From the NCBI GenBank assembly GCA_012064415.1, contig SSNU01000155.1, positions 620,001 through 684,000 of the forward strand: DNA of 64,000 nt. Reading direction: 5' to 3'. The first letter of the stretch is position 1. The number at the start of each line of letters is the position of its first letter. A program made the position numbers and the translations under genes. This DNA comes from Gyrodactylus bullatarudis. Lineage: Eukaryota > Platyhelminthes > Monogenea > Gyrodactylidea > Gyrodactylidae. This document shows, piece after piece, positions 24,001 through 37,443 of the stretch. The notes under the pieces were generated by a model. That model saw only the letters and a program-made list of their open reading frames with translations, was not told the origin of the DNA and did no database searches.

Positions 24001-27000
24001 TTCTTGGTATTTCACCCTGGCTAGAATGTGTTAGAGAAGGAATGAAAAGTTTATTAATTCTTCCTTCTGGATGGGAGTCTTTCCATACTAATAAAATATA
24101 GACATCACTATGACTACTTAATTGTCCAATCAAATTTTCTGTCTACCTACAGTATATTTGATATAGAAAATAAAATGGTAAGAGACCTCATTTCAATCGA
24201 TAAGACTTTATACCGATCATTCAAGGAGTTATGTTAGTGTCAACTCACGTTCTACTTCGAGCCAATTTTCACATTCAGTAGATTTCATAAGGATGCCAGA
24301 GGTGACTTTCGTATGATAGCAACCAGCGTTATCCATGCCGACAGGGTTAATTTCTAATTGATGAGCACCTTTGATTGGGGTGTCTGAGTAGACTCGTACT
24401 GTTGCCTGGCCGAGGACATCGCCACTGAATAATTCTTTGTCTTTGTAGAACCATGAAATCTTTGTATCGGATCTGATTAGTTCTGGCTTGAGGAGACAAC
24501 AAAATCGGACCAGGTCTCCATTTCGAACACGGATATTATCCGGTTCAAGCAGAAATGGACTGTAATTGGGAGGAGTCTGAGCTCTCGACATGTTCTGGTC
24601 TTTAACACTTTGATTGCTAGGTCTTCAGGGGTTAAGTCAAGGAGAAAAAAATAATTCTTTTAGATTCCCATTTGCATACAGTACGATGAGTGATGAAAAT
24701 TGAAATATTCAATATATGTACAGGTGTGTATAAATTTTTAAAAAATGACCTCCGGTAAATCTAGGAAATTAGAGGTAAGAGTTAGGAAATTTCGTTCGAG
24801 GAAAACTTCTTTTTGCGAAAAGTATAGCAACTAAAAAAATATAGGGTTTAGTAATAAGGGTGGCAGAAAAATTGCTAATCAAACAAATCGAGCAAGAATA
24901 AATGACTTACGAAACAGTCCTCTTTTCAAATCTAAATAGTAAGATAAATTTAGTCCTGGGTGTTGAAAGGTCGAAATTGAGAAATAAGCTTACTGGGGAT
25001 TGAAAGCACTTGAAATTCGATCTGAACCAGCAGTATTCGAAACTATCGCCAGATAATTCCCACAATCAAGCTGTTGAAAATCTTTAATCTGAAGTATCGT
25101 CCTCTTTGACCAGTTTGATATCTAAAGTATACACAGTCGAATATGTAATATATATCAATTAATCATTGCAATAATTCAGAAAGATTTGAAAAATAATTTT
25201 TTTCATTTTCGTCTCGAGATATTACTACCATGAAAAATAGTTTTCTACAATACAACTCAGGCTCAGCCAATCAGGGTTAAGGAATGCGATGTAGATACAT
25301 TTTCACTAGTTACCTACCTAGTTGTAATTATGATTTTAATCATTGTAATGTGAGAAAATATTAGCTAGAATAGATCAATATGTGTATTCTGTCAATACAC
25401 CTTGAAGGAATGTATAGACATTAATCCTTTCAATATCAAAAGAAGGAATTATAAATGACATTGAAACGTACATTGAATTTAGCATCAGGAAATATTTCTT
25501 GGTTATCTTTTAGCCATTTTACATTTGGTTTTGGATACGCGACATAATCCACAGACAATTGAACTGTATCACCTCGTTTAACCGAATCAGGTCCATCAAT
25601 ATTACCAAAGATCTTGGGCTGAATTGGCTCTGCAGGGTTTTAAAGTATTTTTTAGTTGAAAACTGGAATTATCTCTTTAATATTTGTTGAATGTTTTTCT
25701 TTATTATTGGAGTTATTCACGATGAATTTTGGAAATTTATGATTTTTACAAAAATATCCAAGTTTTTGTTGATTTCAAATTGTTTGAGAGGAATCGGCTA
25801 AACTTTAACTTATTATTATTATTGGTCTTCTTGATTCTTCTCACTCTTGTACTCAAATTTTGTAAACATGAAATTTAAAATTATTTCCTAAAAGTTAACT
25901 TTTGATTTGGTTTCCAAAAGAGATCTTTGAAAAATTCTGATAGCTCGATGAAAAAATTGAATTTTTTGTGCAATTCATAAACTCGCAAAATCATCTTGAA
26001 TAACTAAACATATTAAAATCTATTAAATCAAAAGAGCAAATTTTAGGTTTATCTTGTGCACTGTAAGAGTTTTTAGAGAAAAATCCAACACAGTGGACCA
26101 GATCAAAAGGGGTAGTTAATCAAATACACTTACTTTGAGAAGCTAATGTTTTTATTAAATAGATAGATACAGTTTATAATGTACATAATTTATTTAATCT
26201 AATAAAATAGAAATAACCAATCTCAAGATATTTATCCCTGTATATTTTATAAAAAGTCATACCTTCAATGAGGATTTGACACACAGATTCAGCAGTGCCG
26301 CCGGGCAATCTGGCCACAAATCTATAGGCTCCTTCACAATTCTCTTGGATATTTTCAATCCTTAGGAAGTGGGTATTGATCGGATTCTCGCTAGTTACAA
26401 TGCCGCATTTCTTGGCATAGTCTGCGTCGATTAATTTTCCATTGTGATACCATTCTGTGTAGATGGTACTCTTTCCATTGGCTATTGGCTTCAGTTCGCA
26501 TGCCAGCTCAAGCGTCTCTCCGATCATTTTGACTTGACTCTTTGGTAACTTCCTTACAATCTGCGGAATCTCGAGAACATCTAATTCACCTACATTAATA
26601 GTTTAATAATTTGAATGTCAGGTTTTATTACACGTTCATCAGACTTGCCTGTTAAAATAAAAACCATTTTCCTTTATATGCATGCTTCTTTATGTGATTA
26701 ACTTTTAAAATTTTTTCTCTGATCAAAATTGATTTGATAAGGGTTTTTTTGATGAGAGAAGATGTTAGAAGAATGCGAGAAACTTAATTTTGGATATTGG
26801 ACAGAGTTCTTCTCATGCCAACTGAGAATAAAACACAGACTATTATATTTGATGCATGTAATTGAAGTGGATTTATTTATTTTTCAAAGGAAGGAATATC
26901 ATTGGAAATACAAATGAATGTCAATTCGGGAGATAGATTGAATTCAATAAAAGATGAATATAATAGATTTTAGCTAATGTTTCTTTTGTTTAGTTACAGG

Positions 27001-30000
27001 TTGTGTAAGAACAGAATCAATTAAAATAATCCCGTGAGCCAAATCGAGAGCGTTACACAACTCAAGAGTGAAAGTCAATGCAGAGACTCTTGAATTTAGA
27101 TCGCACGTAACTTATCCCAAAAGTCATTTTAACTAGATAAAAAGGAGAAAAAATTTCAAATATATTCTAACCCAGATTAATACATAAAAGGGGAAATACA
27201 CATGTAATTGATGTGGAAATAAGTCAATACTCACAACCCTTGACCCTGTTCCCATTGACACTGAGATCAACTCGAAGTCTTACTCGACTCATGATTTACT
27301 ATTCCAAAAGACTATAGTATCCCTCTGAGAATTCAAATGAAAACCTTTTTTATATACAAAAGCCAATATAGACGAGAATCACCAAGACAATGGAAACCTG
27401 TTATGATGCAATTGGCTAAACTGCATTGTAGCTACTAATAGAGAAATGCTATGAAGAATTATCTCAGCGTAAATTTTTTCATTGTCATTCATTACAGTGT
27501 GTAGTTGATCGTCTTTGGAGAGTATTTTTAGTAGATAAAGTTATTCACTCTCATTCTCGAATGCCTGCTAATTATCATAAAACCTTTGATGGTAGAGAGC
27601 GAGAGAGAAGGTACAGCATGTGTCTCATTTGAATCTGCTTTAGTTTTCAACTAGTAGATTATACAAATATTTTTCAGGGTTTTATTCAAATCGATCGAAA
27701 GACATAAAATCTTTCTCACCGAAAACGAGTAAAAGAGCCAACTTATTTAATTCATGCATCAGATATTTGAGATCAGGATTCGATTTTTATTATATCAATG
27801 TTCATTGGAAATATTAATAATTTCTTTTTTTAGCATTGTGTTTATTTGAGAAATTTGTCGATCACAACTTGTGATTGCGCATGAAGAAACACGCATGCAG
27901 AGTTGGTGATTAGATAAAAGAGCTCTCTCAATACTGTGGTTTTGTTTTTGTAATTGGAAACATACCTTCCGGAGAAATGCAAACTACAATTATACAATTA
28001 ATTGGAATAGTTTATATTTTAAATAGTTTTTAATTTTATCGTGAAGTTACTTTAAAGTAATGGCTTGATTTTAAGAATAATTTAAAGAATGAACAACTCA
28101 CCAATAGATTCGTAAACATCTTCTCCAATATAAATACGACAGGTATACTTCCCAGAATCATTCTTGTGAACACCTTCTGATGACAATATTGCCTGATTTC
28201 CGGACAATCGTGCATGCCAGACTGTCTTGCCGATAACAAATCTTTCATTCAGAGTGCTGAGTTTTGTCGATGAGTCATAAATAACCTGTGAGTTATGTAA
28301 CCATTGAATTCTCGGCTGTATTTGGCTATTCCTCTTTATCACATCGGGAAGAGGACATCTCAGTGTTAATGGTGACACTTCGGAAGTTTCAGCTAATTTA
28401 AAATTTCCAATAGTAATGGGCATATTGACTCATAATTATCACGTAACATACCATAATCGTTTTGATTGTTCAGAAGGAGACTACTCTGCTCATATGCGGG
28501 AGTGGATTTGCTCAACTTTTTCTTGAGATCTTCCTCATCAAAGAGTAAGTAAGCTGGAAGAGGAAAGCAAAAGTGATTAATATAATTGTGAAACAGAGGC
28601 AAGTCTCTAACTAATTCCTAATTCTAAGATTTACTGACCAAAAGACTCGAGAACTGAAGCTCCCAAGACCTTGGTGTCCTGGATACGACAGTTGTATTCG
28701 CCCTGGTCTCCTAGGACTGCATTCTCCTTGAAGATTTCTGTGCTTGTCTTGCCAACAACGATATTCCAATCGTTGGAGTTTATTAGTTTATTGTCGTGGA
28801 ACCAGAGTATCGATTGTGGGATCTCCTTGAACCCGGAATAGATCAACTTGAATGAAAGTTTATCTCCGAGTTTTGCATTCTTGACATTCTTCAAACTCTC
28901 CAGGATCTTTGGTGCCTCCATGAATGTCAAAGTGGCTAAGGGGTGAATTCAATGAAATTATAAATTTTATAAATCCTTTGACTATTCCAGGTACTATACT
29001 ATTGCTGAATAGAATATCGTGACCATGATATCAGAGAGAGAACAAGAGAGAGTTACTTGCTAAGATGGAACTGATACTTTTCTAAATGAAGCGCAATTCG
29101 TTCATTACATTCATTACTGAGTGTTTGTCACCATTGAGAGAATCTCTAAATTTTTCGATAAATTGATACCGAATCTCTCTTGAAATACACATAATCTTAT
29201 CAGCATTACAGTTATCGTTCATCAAGACAAATGGTCTATGCATTTATTACTTTTCTTCAATATTTTCAGTTAATAATTCACCTAATGTAGCTATAATAAT
29301 ATTATATTATTATTAATATGCTATTGTATTATTTTAATGATATATTCTTGAGTATCTTGATACACTTCTTCAAATCGATTTGTATGAGTAGAGTTTTGTG
29401 CAGAAAAACTGTACTGCTTCCTTACACATTTAAAGTTGGGAATCTATGAATTTTACAAAAATCACGATATTTTCATCAAGAATTCGAACATGTTAGAGAT
29501 TTTTAGACCTTTATCATTTGAAGGAAAACGTGGTCACCTTTAAAACTTTGACACCTGAGAATTTCTATTGATTTAAATCAAATTTAAAAGCAGTGAAAGG
29601 GTGGTTAAAACAAGTTTTTTTCAGGATCAGAACTAAAGCCGAGTATCGCTATTAAATTCTCACCAGATCAACAATTTTTGAGGGATTTTGAGTTATAAAA
29701 ATTTCATGTGTAGTGAAAATGATCAAGAAATCGATATTTAATTTCCAAACGATAATTAGTGGAGGTATCAGAACAAATTTTGCATGATTGTTAATTTCTC
29801 TTATTTTGATCCTGAAAATCTTCTTTTGGTCCGTCTATCACTATCAAATCAATAGGCTATTTATTGTAGTTACCTGTTGATTCACAAGAGCAATTCGAAA
29901 TTTTATCAGTAAGAATGACTGTAAAGTATCCTTGATCATGCAATGTCGCCTCGTGAATCGTCAGTATTGACCGTCTTGAATCCGTTTGTATGGATACATT

Positions 30001-33000
30001 GTCCTCAAAAGGATTTATCTCAATTAACTTGGTGTTTGGGGCTCTCTGGTAGAACCAACTGGCCGTCACATTTGGGTTTTCTTCGTAAGTACACTTGAAT
30101 ACAACTGGGCCATTTGAATGGATTACAACATCCTTGATGTCGGATAGAATTTCCAGTTTACTTGGCCCTACTCCATCTGTAGCATAGTGATTAATTGCAT
30201 TTTTACATCACCAGAGACATGAAAACATTAAAGCAGCAGTTGATATGAAGATAAGAATTTTTGATTTTTTCCTTAAAAAACACCTTTTTTATGAGGAGGA
30301 TAAGAATTTGAAAAAAAACTAGTTATAATAAAAATGTAGTCATCTTCTGAATCTTTGATTTCTGTTCGTTTATGTGATCAAGATTCGAGGAAGCTCAGAT
30401 CATGTGAATGTTTGCTCAAGAGATTTCGTTGACGATTCTAGTAAACCACTTTTATTATCTTTCAATTACACCGAGATCAACAAAAAACTTTAACTTGAAA
30501 GAAAAAGAATATACCTGATCATTGTTGGGTTATTTATGACCTCTATCTTCATATCAACTGGCTTCATATAAATTTACACCAAGGTTTATGATTATTATGT
30601 ATTTAAACGAGGCACGAGAATGAGGTATTATTCACCAATATAGGATAGGCTTGACTTTAGTGTCTCAAATGCCCAATGTATATTGGTTAAAACAGGGGAT
30701 CTTTCCAACAGATTAGTATAAGAGTGAGAGGTTTCGTTCAGGGTTAATACAATGAAAGAATTTAGACACCATCCAGTATATAGGGGGGGGGGCATAAACT
30801 CAAGATTATCGATTAGACATACATTAGTTAGTAAAAATAATATGTATGTATGACGTGTAGAGCATGAATAGAAGGTATAAATTCAATAAGTTTCCGCATG
30901 AAGAGTTTTTTCTTTATTTACGACTAAAATGATCAAGAAAAAGGAAATAATAATCTAAAGAAAAGTAGCAATGAGAGTTCATTCGTTTGTATCAATTTGT
31001 GAAGCTGAAATGAAATTATTAAAAATAAATTACAATCGCGAATCTACTTACGAGTAAAAAGATATTTTTTCAATGAAAAAAATATTTAAACTCACTTTTT
31101 ATCGTCAGCTCAGATGTTGCAGTGAGCGAGGGAATAGCGAATTTAGAAAGGGTTGAAATCTCTTGTGAGTGTGGTCGAAATTTCTTGTTATCGTGGAGAT
31201 TCTTGTTAATAATTAAGGCTTTATTCTCATCAATAAAACTGGTAACCTCCTTTAAATTGTTCTCGAGACATTTTATGATATTCTTCGATCTCTCTTGATC
31301 CGGGTCTATCGAAAGGTTGTTCTTTAACACATCCTCAATTTGTTTTGCGATATCTTGGCCATTATTCTATAAAAATCAATTTTGTACCCATATACTGTAA
31401 TGCTAATTATTCATCATCTATCTATATTTTTTATACGTTGGAATGATATCCATTTAAATGTCTAAAAGATGCATGCATCAGTAAATGAATAAAAAAACTT
31501 CTAAATATCTATGTATCAGCATATATTTGCATAAATCAAGAGGGCAGTGCTGACTTACAATGAGCTCCTCCAAATCCGATTGCTTCAAGTCTGATATATT
31601 CGTTGGTGGGTAGTTGAGAAATTGATTCGACTTCAAAAGTGTTCTATGCGCCTTAAGAGACAATTAAATAGTTTAATATTTGTCGAGAGATTGTATCATA
31701 TGACTTTTCATTTATTGAAGAAAAGTTAATTTGTAATTTCTCAAGAGAGAGGTGACATCTTTGGATGAAAACCTGGCTTAATTCCCATCCCAAAAGTACT
31801 GAGAGATTTCAGTTTTTTCAATTGAGTAACGCAAATACGTGTATTTAAGACTTTGCATTAGAACATTATTCTACGTTAGAATCATAATTTGATTTAAAAA
31901 AGTTAGCAAGCAATGCGTCTAGATTATGCAAAGCATAACCAACCAAGAGTTTATATAAATTTGATACATTCTACTGCAGTATGTTTATGATAATAATAGA
32001 GAAATAATTACACTCTCAAGACTGTATCAATCAATTATGTGAAAACAATGTTTATTTTTTTGTTAGAGCAAAACGAGAAGTGTTGCACAAAACTTGGTGT
32101 TCAATAAATGAATCGAGGTACGTAGTTATGTGTTTCCGTTACCAACCTCGGGAATATCATCGTTAGTCTATTCGATTAAGAAATGACGATCACTTAAATG
32201 AAGAATGAAAATTTCTCATTCAAGTAAAGTGAATGTGTCCTCAAGTTATACTAATGATAGAAATACAGTAATTTCAAGGTTAAGAGGGCCTCTTGACGAG
32301 TAGGCGATGGACTCACTCTTATAAGAGATTTCACAACATTCTCATACTTGCTCAAGTCTGTTGTGTACTGGAGCCATTGTTTACTAATCTGGTTCAACTT
32401 TGGATTGAAGTCAGCAACACTGACTTTATGGGTCTCGTTGAATAGGGATTCGATGAATTTTTCTTGGGCCTTTTGGGAGAGAGAATCAATGTAGTTATTT
32501 TATTGTGTAAAAAAAATTCAAAATACACTTGGGAATATACTATAGTTCCTAAATAATTTCCATTTTTGAGAGAATACATTAATCGATAAAGGCGTTTTAT
32601 GAAAATTGGGAAAATCGATTCCTTAAAAAATTGTAAACTCTTTACTTAATTAAAAAGTGAGTTACACTTGAATTTACTTCTTTAGCTATGCGACTAATAT
32701 CAACAATACAAACTATACAAATAGAATTTACAATATAACTTAGCAAAAGTTCACCGCAACTGAAAGGAAAAGATAATTTATCAACACTAACACTTCAACT
32801 AGCCTAGGAATCAACTCAAGGGGTGAAGAAACCACTTGGTATTTTGAAAAAGTTAATCACGAGTTGATCATGTTTTATTGTGTTGTTAAGAAGCAATCAA
32901 AGGACTTACATTTATTGTATCTCGCATGCCTTGAGCTTCCGATTGATACTGGGATAATTCTCTGAGGTTATTCTCCATAGTTTCCTGTGTTGAGGGGAAC

Positions 33001-36000
33001 TCATCGGCCTTATTCCATGTTTCCTTACTTAGTTTATCCAGTCTGGCTTGACACTCACTTAGGTCCTCGACCAAATCTTCAAGACGTCTGAGAATAGTTA
33101 AACGTGGCAAGAGAATTTTATCTCGAAAATCAGCTTCGTTGGCTCTCCATCTTTTGTATGCTTCCAAGGCTTCCTTTTGTACAATATCACTGCCGTTGAT
33201 TTTTTTCTTTGTACTCGACAAGATGACATGAAAGTCTTGTTGGAAACTGTTCCAGATTGCCTCGGCTGAATTTAGACCCTGGTCGACATTCTTGATGAGG
33301 CTCTCAGTTTCTGCTAAATCACTTGGAAGGCTATTCTGCTCGACAATGGAAGAGTTTAAACCACTCAACTTTTTTGTAAACTAAAGGAATGGAATGGAAT
33401 TTTATTTCTTGAAAAGAATATGCTTGTAAGATGAAAAAGGGGGGTGTAATGAGAGTACTCTTGTCATTGGGAACGAATGATAACATCCATTCAGGAGAGG
33501 ACAATTGATCTAAACTATATAGTACATAACTTGACTGTATTATTTGTCATGACAACAGGTGCTCAACATAGCTATAACATTGTACAATGTACATAATGGC
33601 CAGTGAATGGTATGTAATACATACTATTGTATGTACTTTGGGTAACAGTAGTAAATTGACTCAAAAATAGCTTGGGATAATATGTATATAATGATGAATC
33701 CAGATGAGTTTACAAAGCCTAGGACTCACGTCGTTATAGAGATATTTGATCTTCTTCTCCCTTTTCATACTATCATCAGGGAATTGATCTGATTCCAGAT
33801 ATGGTGAGGAAGATGTCTGTTCAGCTAGATTCCTAGGCGGCAACTTTGGAACACTTGATCCCAGGGAATTACGATTTATTGAACGTGGAGGAAGAACTTT
33901 AAGGAAAATAAATTTTAGGATATATGTATAACAAGAGAAATGTATGGGAAATTTTCCTCAACCAGAAAAAAAACAACTACATCTCAACTCTACAGACTGA
34001 GTTTTTGATCAAATTTTAATTTTCATGTTTATTCGATTGAGGTGTCAGAAATGATTGTTAATCAATTAAATACAGAATTTCTGGTCTTTTAGAAGTTTTA
34101 TCCAACTGAATTCAAGTATCACTGTAATGATAACTTGCATAATCTTTATTTTTTAAGATGATAAACTTTACTCATCAGTGAAACATACAATCATATTTTT
34201 TTAATAAAAATGTGAAAAATCTAATGATTTTTTAGTAAAAAATTTTTCATCTAAATTGAAGTAGAAAGAATCTAAAAAGAATATCCTCACCTGGATTGTT
34301 ATAGTCGGGATTTGTTGTCCAATCAGGTTTAAGACTCGAATTCAAATCAATATTACTAGCCTGGCCAGTCTTTTTCTGTTCTAATTCTCTGAGTTTAGTC
34401 CACAATGTGTAGAGTTTCAGCCGGATTAACCTCTGACTCTCCAGAGCAACCTGATTCGGTTTATAATCTGACCTGTGTGTAGACAGGGAGAGATGATATT
34501 ATTACAACATTTGAGATTAGAAAAACCATTATTATTACATTCAATTTGAGTTTTGTCATTGGTTTGAGTAAGTCAAGTGAGACCAGGTTGGAATGATAAT
34601 TTCTCACTTGTGGATTACTAATGTAAAAGTATGCTATGCTATGCTATTTAAATCAATTACAACAAAATGTCTCATTTTTCTTTATTTTTGCATGGTAGAG
34701 AGTCTTAGATTGAGTCCTAATTTCTATAGAGGACCAAGGAGTAAATGATTTTAAGGATTTATTTGAAACTTGGATGCAGTTTATTTTCCTTAAAAAATTA
34801 GCGATGAAGCAGTTGAGGTAAAAGACTCAAGCCTTAAAAATACAATGGCAGTATCATCCCATCACCTTTCCATGACCCAAATTATTTTTTTCGTCCCACG
34901 AATAAGAAAATTTTTAACCTCACTAAAATAATAACACTGATTCCGAATTTGAATTCTTTTTTGAAAGCCGAATTATCATTTAAAAGATAATAGAGGTTAA
35001 AATTGGCATTTTTGGGCTCTGAAACCAGTTTTCTTTTAAACTATGAGAGATATTAAGCAGACGATTGCGTATTTTAAGTCTACAGCTACATTAGAAAACT
35101 ATTTTTTTTTCCAAAGGCCTCAGCAAATAGGTTTTTATTAATACGTATTTGACTACGTTTTCAGAAAATAACACTTCTTCAAGTAACTTTAGTGACAAGC
35201 TTCAGATATCTTTATGAATTATACATACTTTTGTAGCTTAACTTTCAGTTCAAATTATCGCTCAAGAAAGTATTTTGTTCCACTGGTGGAACAATGGGAC
35301 ATAAAGGGTTAATGAATTAATGGAAACGGGCTCAAACCAAAGGTGAATTCAATTTATTCTTTTATTAAGAATTTAGACATTTCCGTCACTCACTCATTGT
35401 CTATTCCAATGTTGATTTGATCAATAAGACTAATGGCAGCATCCTGGAGATTATTAAAACGCAGAATCAAGTCGCCAAGATCCTGGGTGGTATCCTTCTC
35501 TTCAATTTGGGCCTTTTCCATAGATAAAAGAAGGTTTTCTGTTGTATTGAGAAGAGAATCAGTTTCCTGGTAGAATCTGGCAGCATCATTTGTCTGATTC
35601 ATTGCGTTTCTTGTGACCTGCTCAACTTGCTTCGCAATTATTGAGAGATTTTCCCGGAGTTCTGATAATCGTTTTGCTTTGGGCCTTTGATCAGTCTCAC
35701 ACATTTTATCATACGTATCCAGTGACGAAAGGCAGTAATCATAGGCTTTTTGATACTTCTTATATTGTCTAACGAATTTCTGACTCAACTCCATGGATTC
35801 TATTGAGCTTTTACCAATGCAAGAATCCCCATAGACATCTTTTATCTCGTTTTCCAGGTCTCTTATCCAATCGAGAGACTCTTCCACGCCATTTAAACAT
35901 TGAAGCAGCTATAAAATTATTACCATAATACAAAAAATGCATTACTTTTTCATCTTTTAGAAGAACCAATTTTCTCAATTTCAATATCTGATAGGTGTCT

Positions 36001-36661
36001 GAACTGGAATTCAATGAACCGTCTACAATTTCTTTAAGAGCGTCCAAGTATTCATGATTTTTTGTTAACTTGAATATTTTTGCATACTCTGATTGAATAA
36101 AAGTAGAATAATCCTGGATTTTTTCTTGATATTTATCCAAATTGTTCAAATATTCGGAGACATCATTTAATTTCTTTGGATGAATAGAATAAGAGTATTT
36201 GTCAAAATCCGATATCGTAGCTAAAAGTTCTTCATTCGACTTGAAAAAACTGCAACAGGTGATGACAAAAACTTTTCTCTTATTAAGTTTCTCGATGAAG
36301 AACTGAATTATGAAATCTAGTTTGTTTAGTTCTTCATCAGGAGAGTCAGTTTTTCTGAAATCTGTTAATTCGGCATAGCCCTCTAATGCTTTCTAGAAAT
36401 AAATTTTTAAAAATAGAACAAACCATGCACTTGAATTCGAATTGTTCATGCTCTTTTCTTATTAATAGAGATTCTTGATAACTCATCGGTACTGACTTTT
36501 GCGAGTTCAGAAGCTTATTTCCTGGTCCTTCTATCCAATCTCGAATCTTTAGAAAATAAAAGCGATTGAATTACTCTAAGCATGATTTTCTTAGCATTTT
36601 CATTGTCACTCGTGTTTTTTGAAAAACTACTCTCTTGTCGATTGTTATATGAGTCGATCAT
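21043..36661 (-). CDS. Large spectrin-repeat plus Ig-domain protein (muscle scaffold type)
   Basis: A single frame joins 21 exons into about 1,971 residues: 36575-36661, 36424-36546, 35946-36392, 35394-35908, 34291-34472, 33730-33896, 32910-33380, 32317-32469, 31559-31651, 31096-31366, 29874-30176, 28639-28935, 28452-28553, 28102-28392, 26263-26589, 25472-25629, 24994-25121, 24249-24622, 22750-22943, 21732-22507, 21043-21499. Residues to about 835 are helical, spectrin-like (MLR|IRDWIEGPG; HEQFEF; LDWIRDLENEI). They are interrupted by a proline patch VPKLPPRN, a likely SH3 ligand. About eight Ig domains follow (e.g. VKWLKDNQE; CRVKGNPEPDVWWTFNGE ... GRYSITAENKTG), then an Asn/Ser/Pro tail. 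The closest patterns are CCDC141, zormin/titin or UNC-89 muscle proteins; no exact match. Start is the first in-frame ATG; a further 5' exon is possible. All exon phases agree. Confidence 0.78.
23527..24020 (-). CDS. Alternative last exon of the spectrin/Ig gene
   Basis: This exon has an acceptor TTCTAG and phase identical to the exon at 22750-22943, so the exon ending at 24249 (one base over) can splice into either. It codes for 164 residues, polar and Ser/Gln/Leu-rich (SFQRNSLGVQTPPYLESQPT, SQSQHSLHTSKESHTDLEER) with no domain, ending at a stop at 23527. Used from the upstream start it would give a protein of about 1,660 residues with six Ig domains instead of eight. Confidence 0.62.
27235..27292 (-). 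CDS. Alternative first exon of the spectrin/Ig gene (short Ig isoform)
   Basis: ATG at 27292 starts MSRVRLRVDLSVNGNRVKG, then a GTGAGT donor in phase 1. That is the phase needed to enter the Ig exon at 26263-26589. About 53 bp upstream of the ATG is a TATATAAAAAAGG box. A transcript from here would skip all spectrin repeats and the first three Ig domains and encode roughly 512 residues (short tail) or 823 residues (long tail). Confidence 0.55.
27345..27357 (-). promoter_or_regulatory. TATA box of an internal promoter
   Basis: On the minus strand the sequence reads TATATAAAAAAGG, 53-65 bp upstream of an in-frame ATG with its own short exon. A start site about 30 bp downstream would leave a 5' UTR near 25-35 nt. 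Confidence 0.5.
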
Positions 36662-37443
36662 AATTCTGTTGTTTCGATTATCAACTTCATAAAATCGCAA
36701 AGTTTCTATTTAAGAAAGAAATCTTATATAACTTCTTCACTCGGGAAAAATATTTATCTAAAATTTTTTATGATTTTATTGACTAATTTATGTTATTAAA
36801 ACTTATAAAACGTTTTTTAATCTTGATGTCTCGTGCAAGAAGACTCGTGCTTTCAGTCTTATATTTGAGATATTTTTCACTGAACGTCGTTTTAAAATTA
36901 GAATCTGAATTTTAGCTTCTAATGAGATGATTAATAAATTTGGTTATTAGAGTCTAATATAAGGGTCTTAAAATAAGGCTTATTTATTAAATTATTTAAT
37001 AAATAATATTTATCAAATAATTAATCATTAATATACTACTATTTGAGCAATAATAGAAATTCTTAGAAGTATTATGCGATTCCTTATTTATGAATATTTA
37101 ACTACGATTTTATAGAATCTTTAATAATTTTGGTGAATTGGGTTTATTTTATTCTTTTTCGAAGTAATTCAACATGGGCTTACCTAAATGCATGTTATGC
37201 TGCAATAAGGAAAAGAATTTGGTGGTTAATGAGATTTTGCTAGTCAGTAAGCCATTTTATCGAAACCAAAAAAATTTGTCCGCCTTTGGAAAACGAAACT
37301 CAGTTTCAGGAGATCGCAGTTCAATAAATTACTATGATACAATTTTGCAAACGTGAACAATTTTACAGAATACATATGTTTACTATGTATAATTAATCAT
37401 TTTTAAGTCTCAATCAAAGAACTGTTTTTACAATGACTGCTGT
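36662..37443. other. Promoter region of the spectrin/Ig gene and 3' flank of 14-3-3
   Basis: AT-rich. It holds the presumed main promoter of the minus-strand spectrin/Ig gene and a small plus-strand ORF at 37174-37356 reported separately. Confidence 0.45.
37174..37356 (+). CDS. Unrecognised 60-residue ORF with possible N-myristoylation site
   Basis: Begins MGLPKCMLCCNKEKN: Gly at position 2 and Cys at 6, 9 and 10, a pattern that in other proteins directs myristoylation and palmitoylation. The rest is polar and basic. No family recognised. It lies on the opposite strand between two real genes, after an AT-rich stretch that could be a promoter. It could equally be chance. Confidence 0.25.
   Translation: MGLPKCMLCCNKEKNLVVNEILLVSKPFYRNQKNLSAFGKRNSVSGDRSSINYYDTILQT

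Noticed and set aside
30781..30791. Run of G bases
   Set aside because: A simple homopolymer; possibly a sequencing artefact, no structure around it.
34629..34648. Short ATGCT tandem repeat
   Set aside because: Only about three units; too small to report as a locus.
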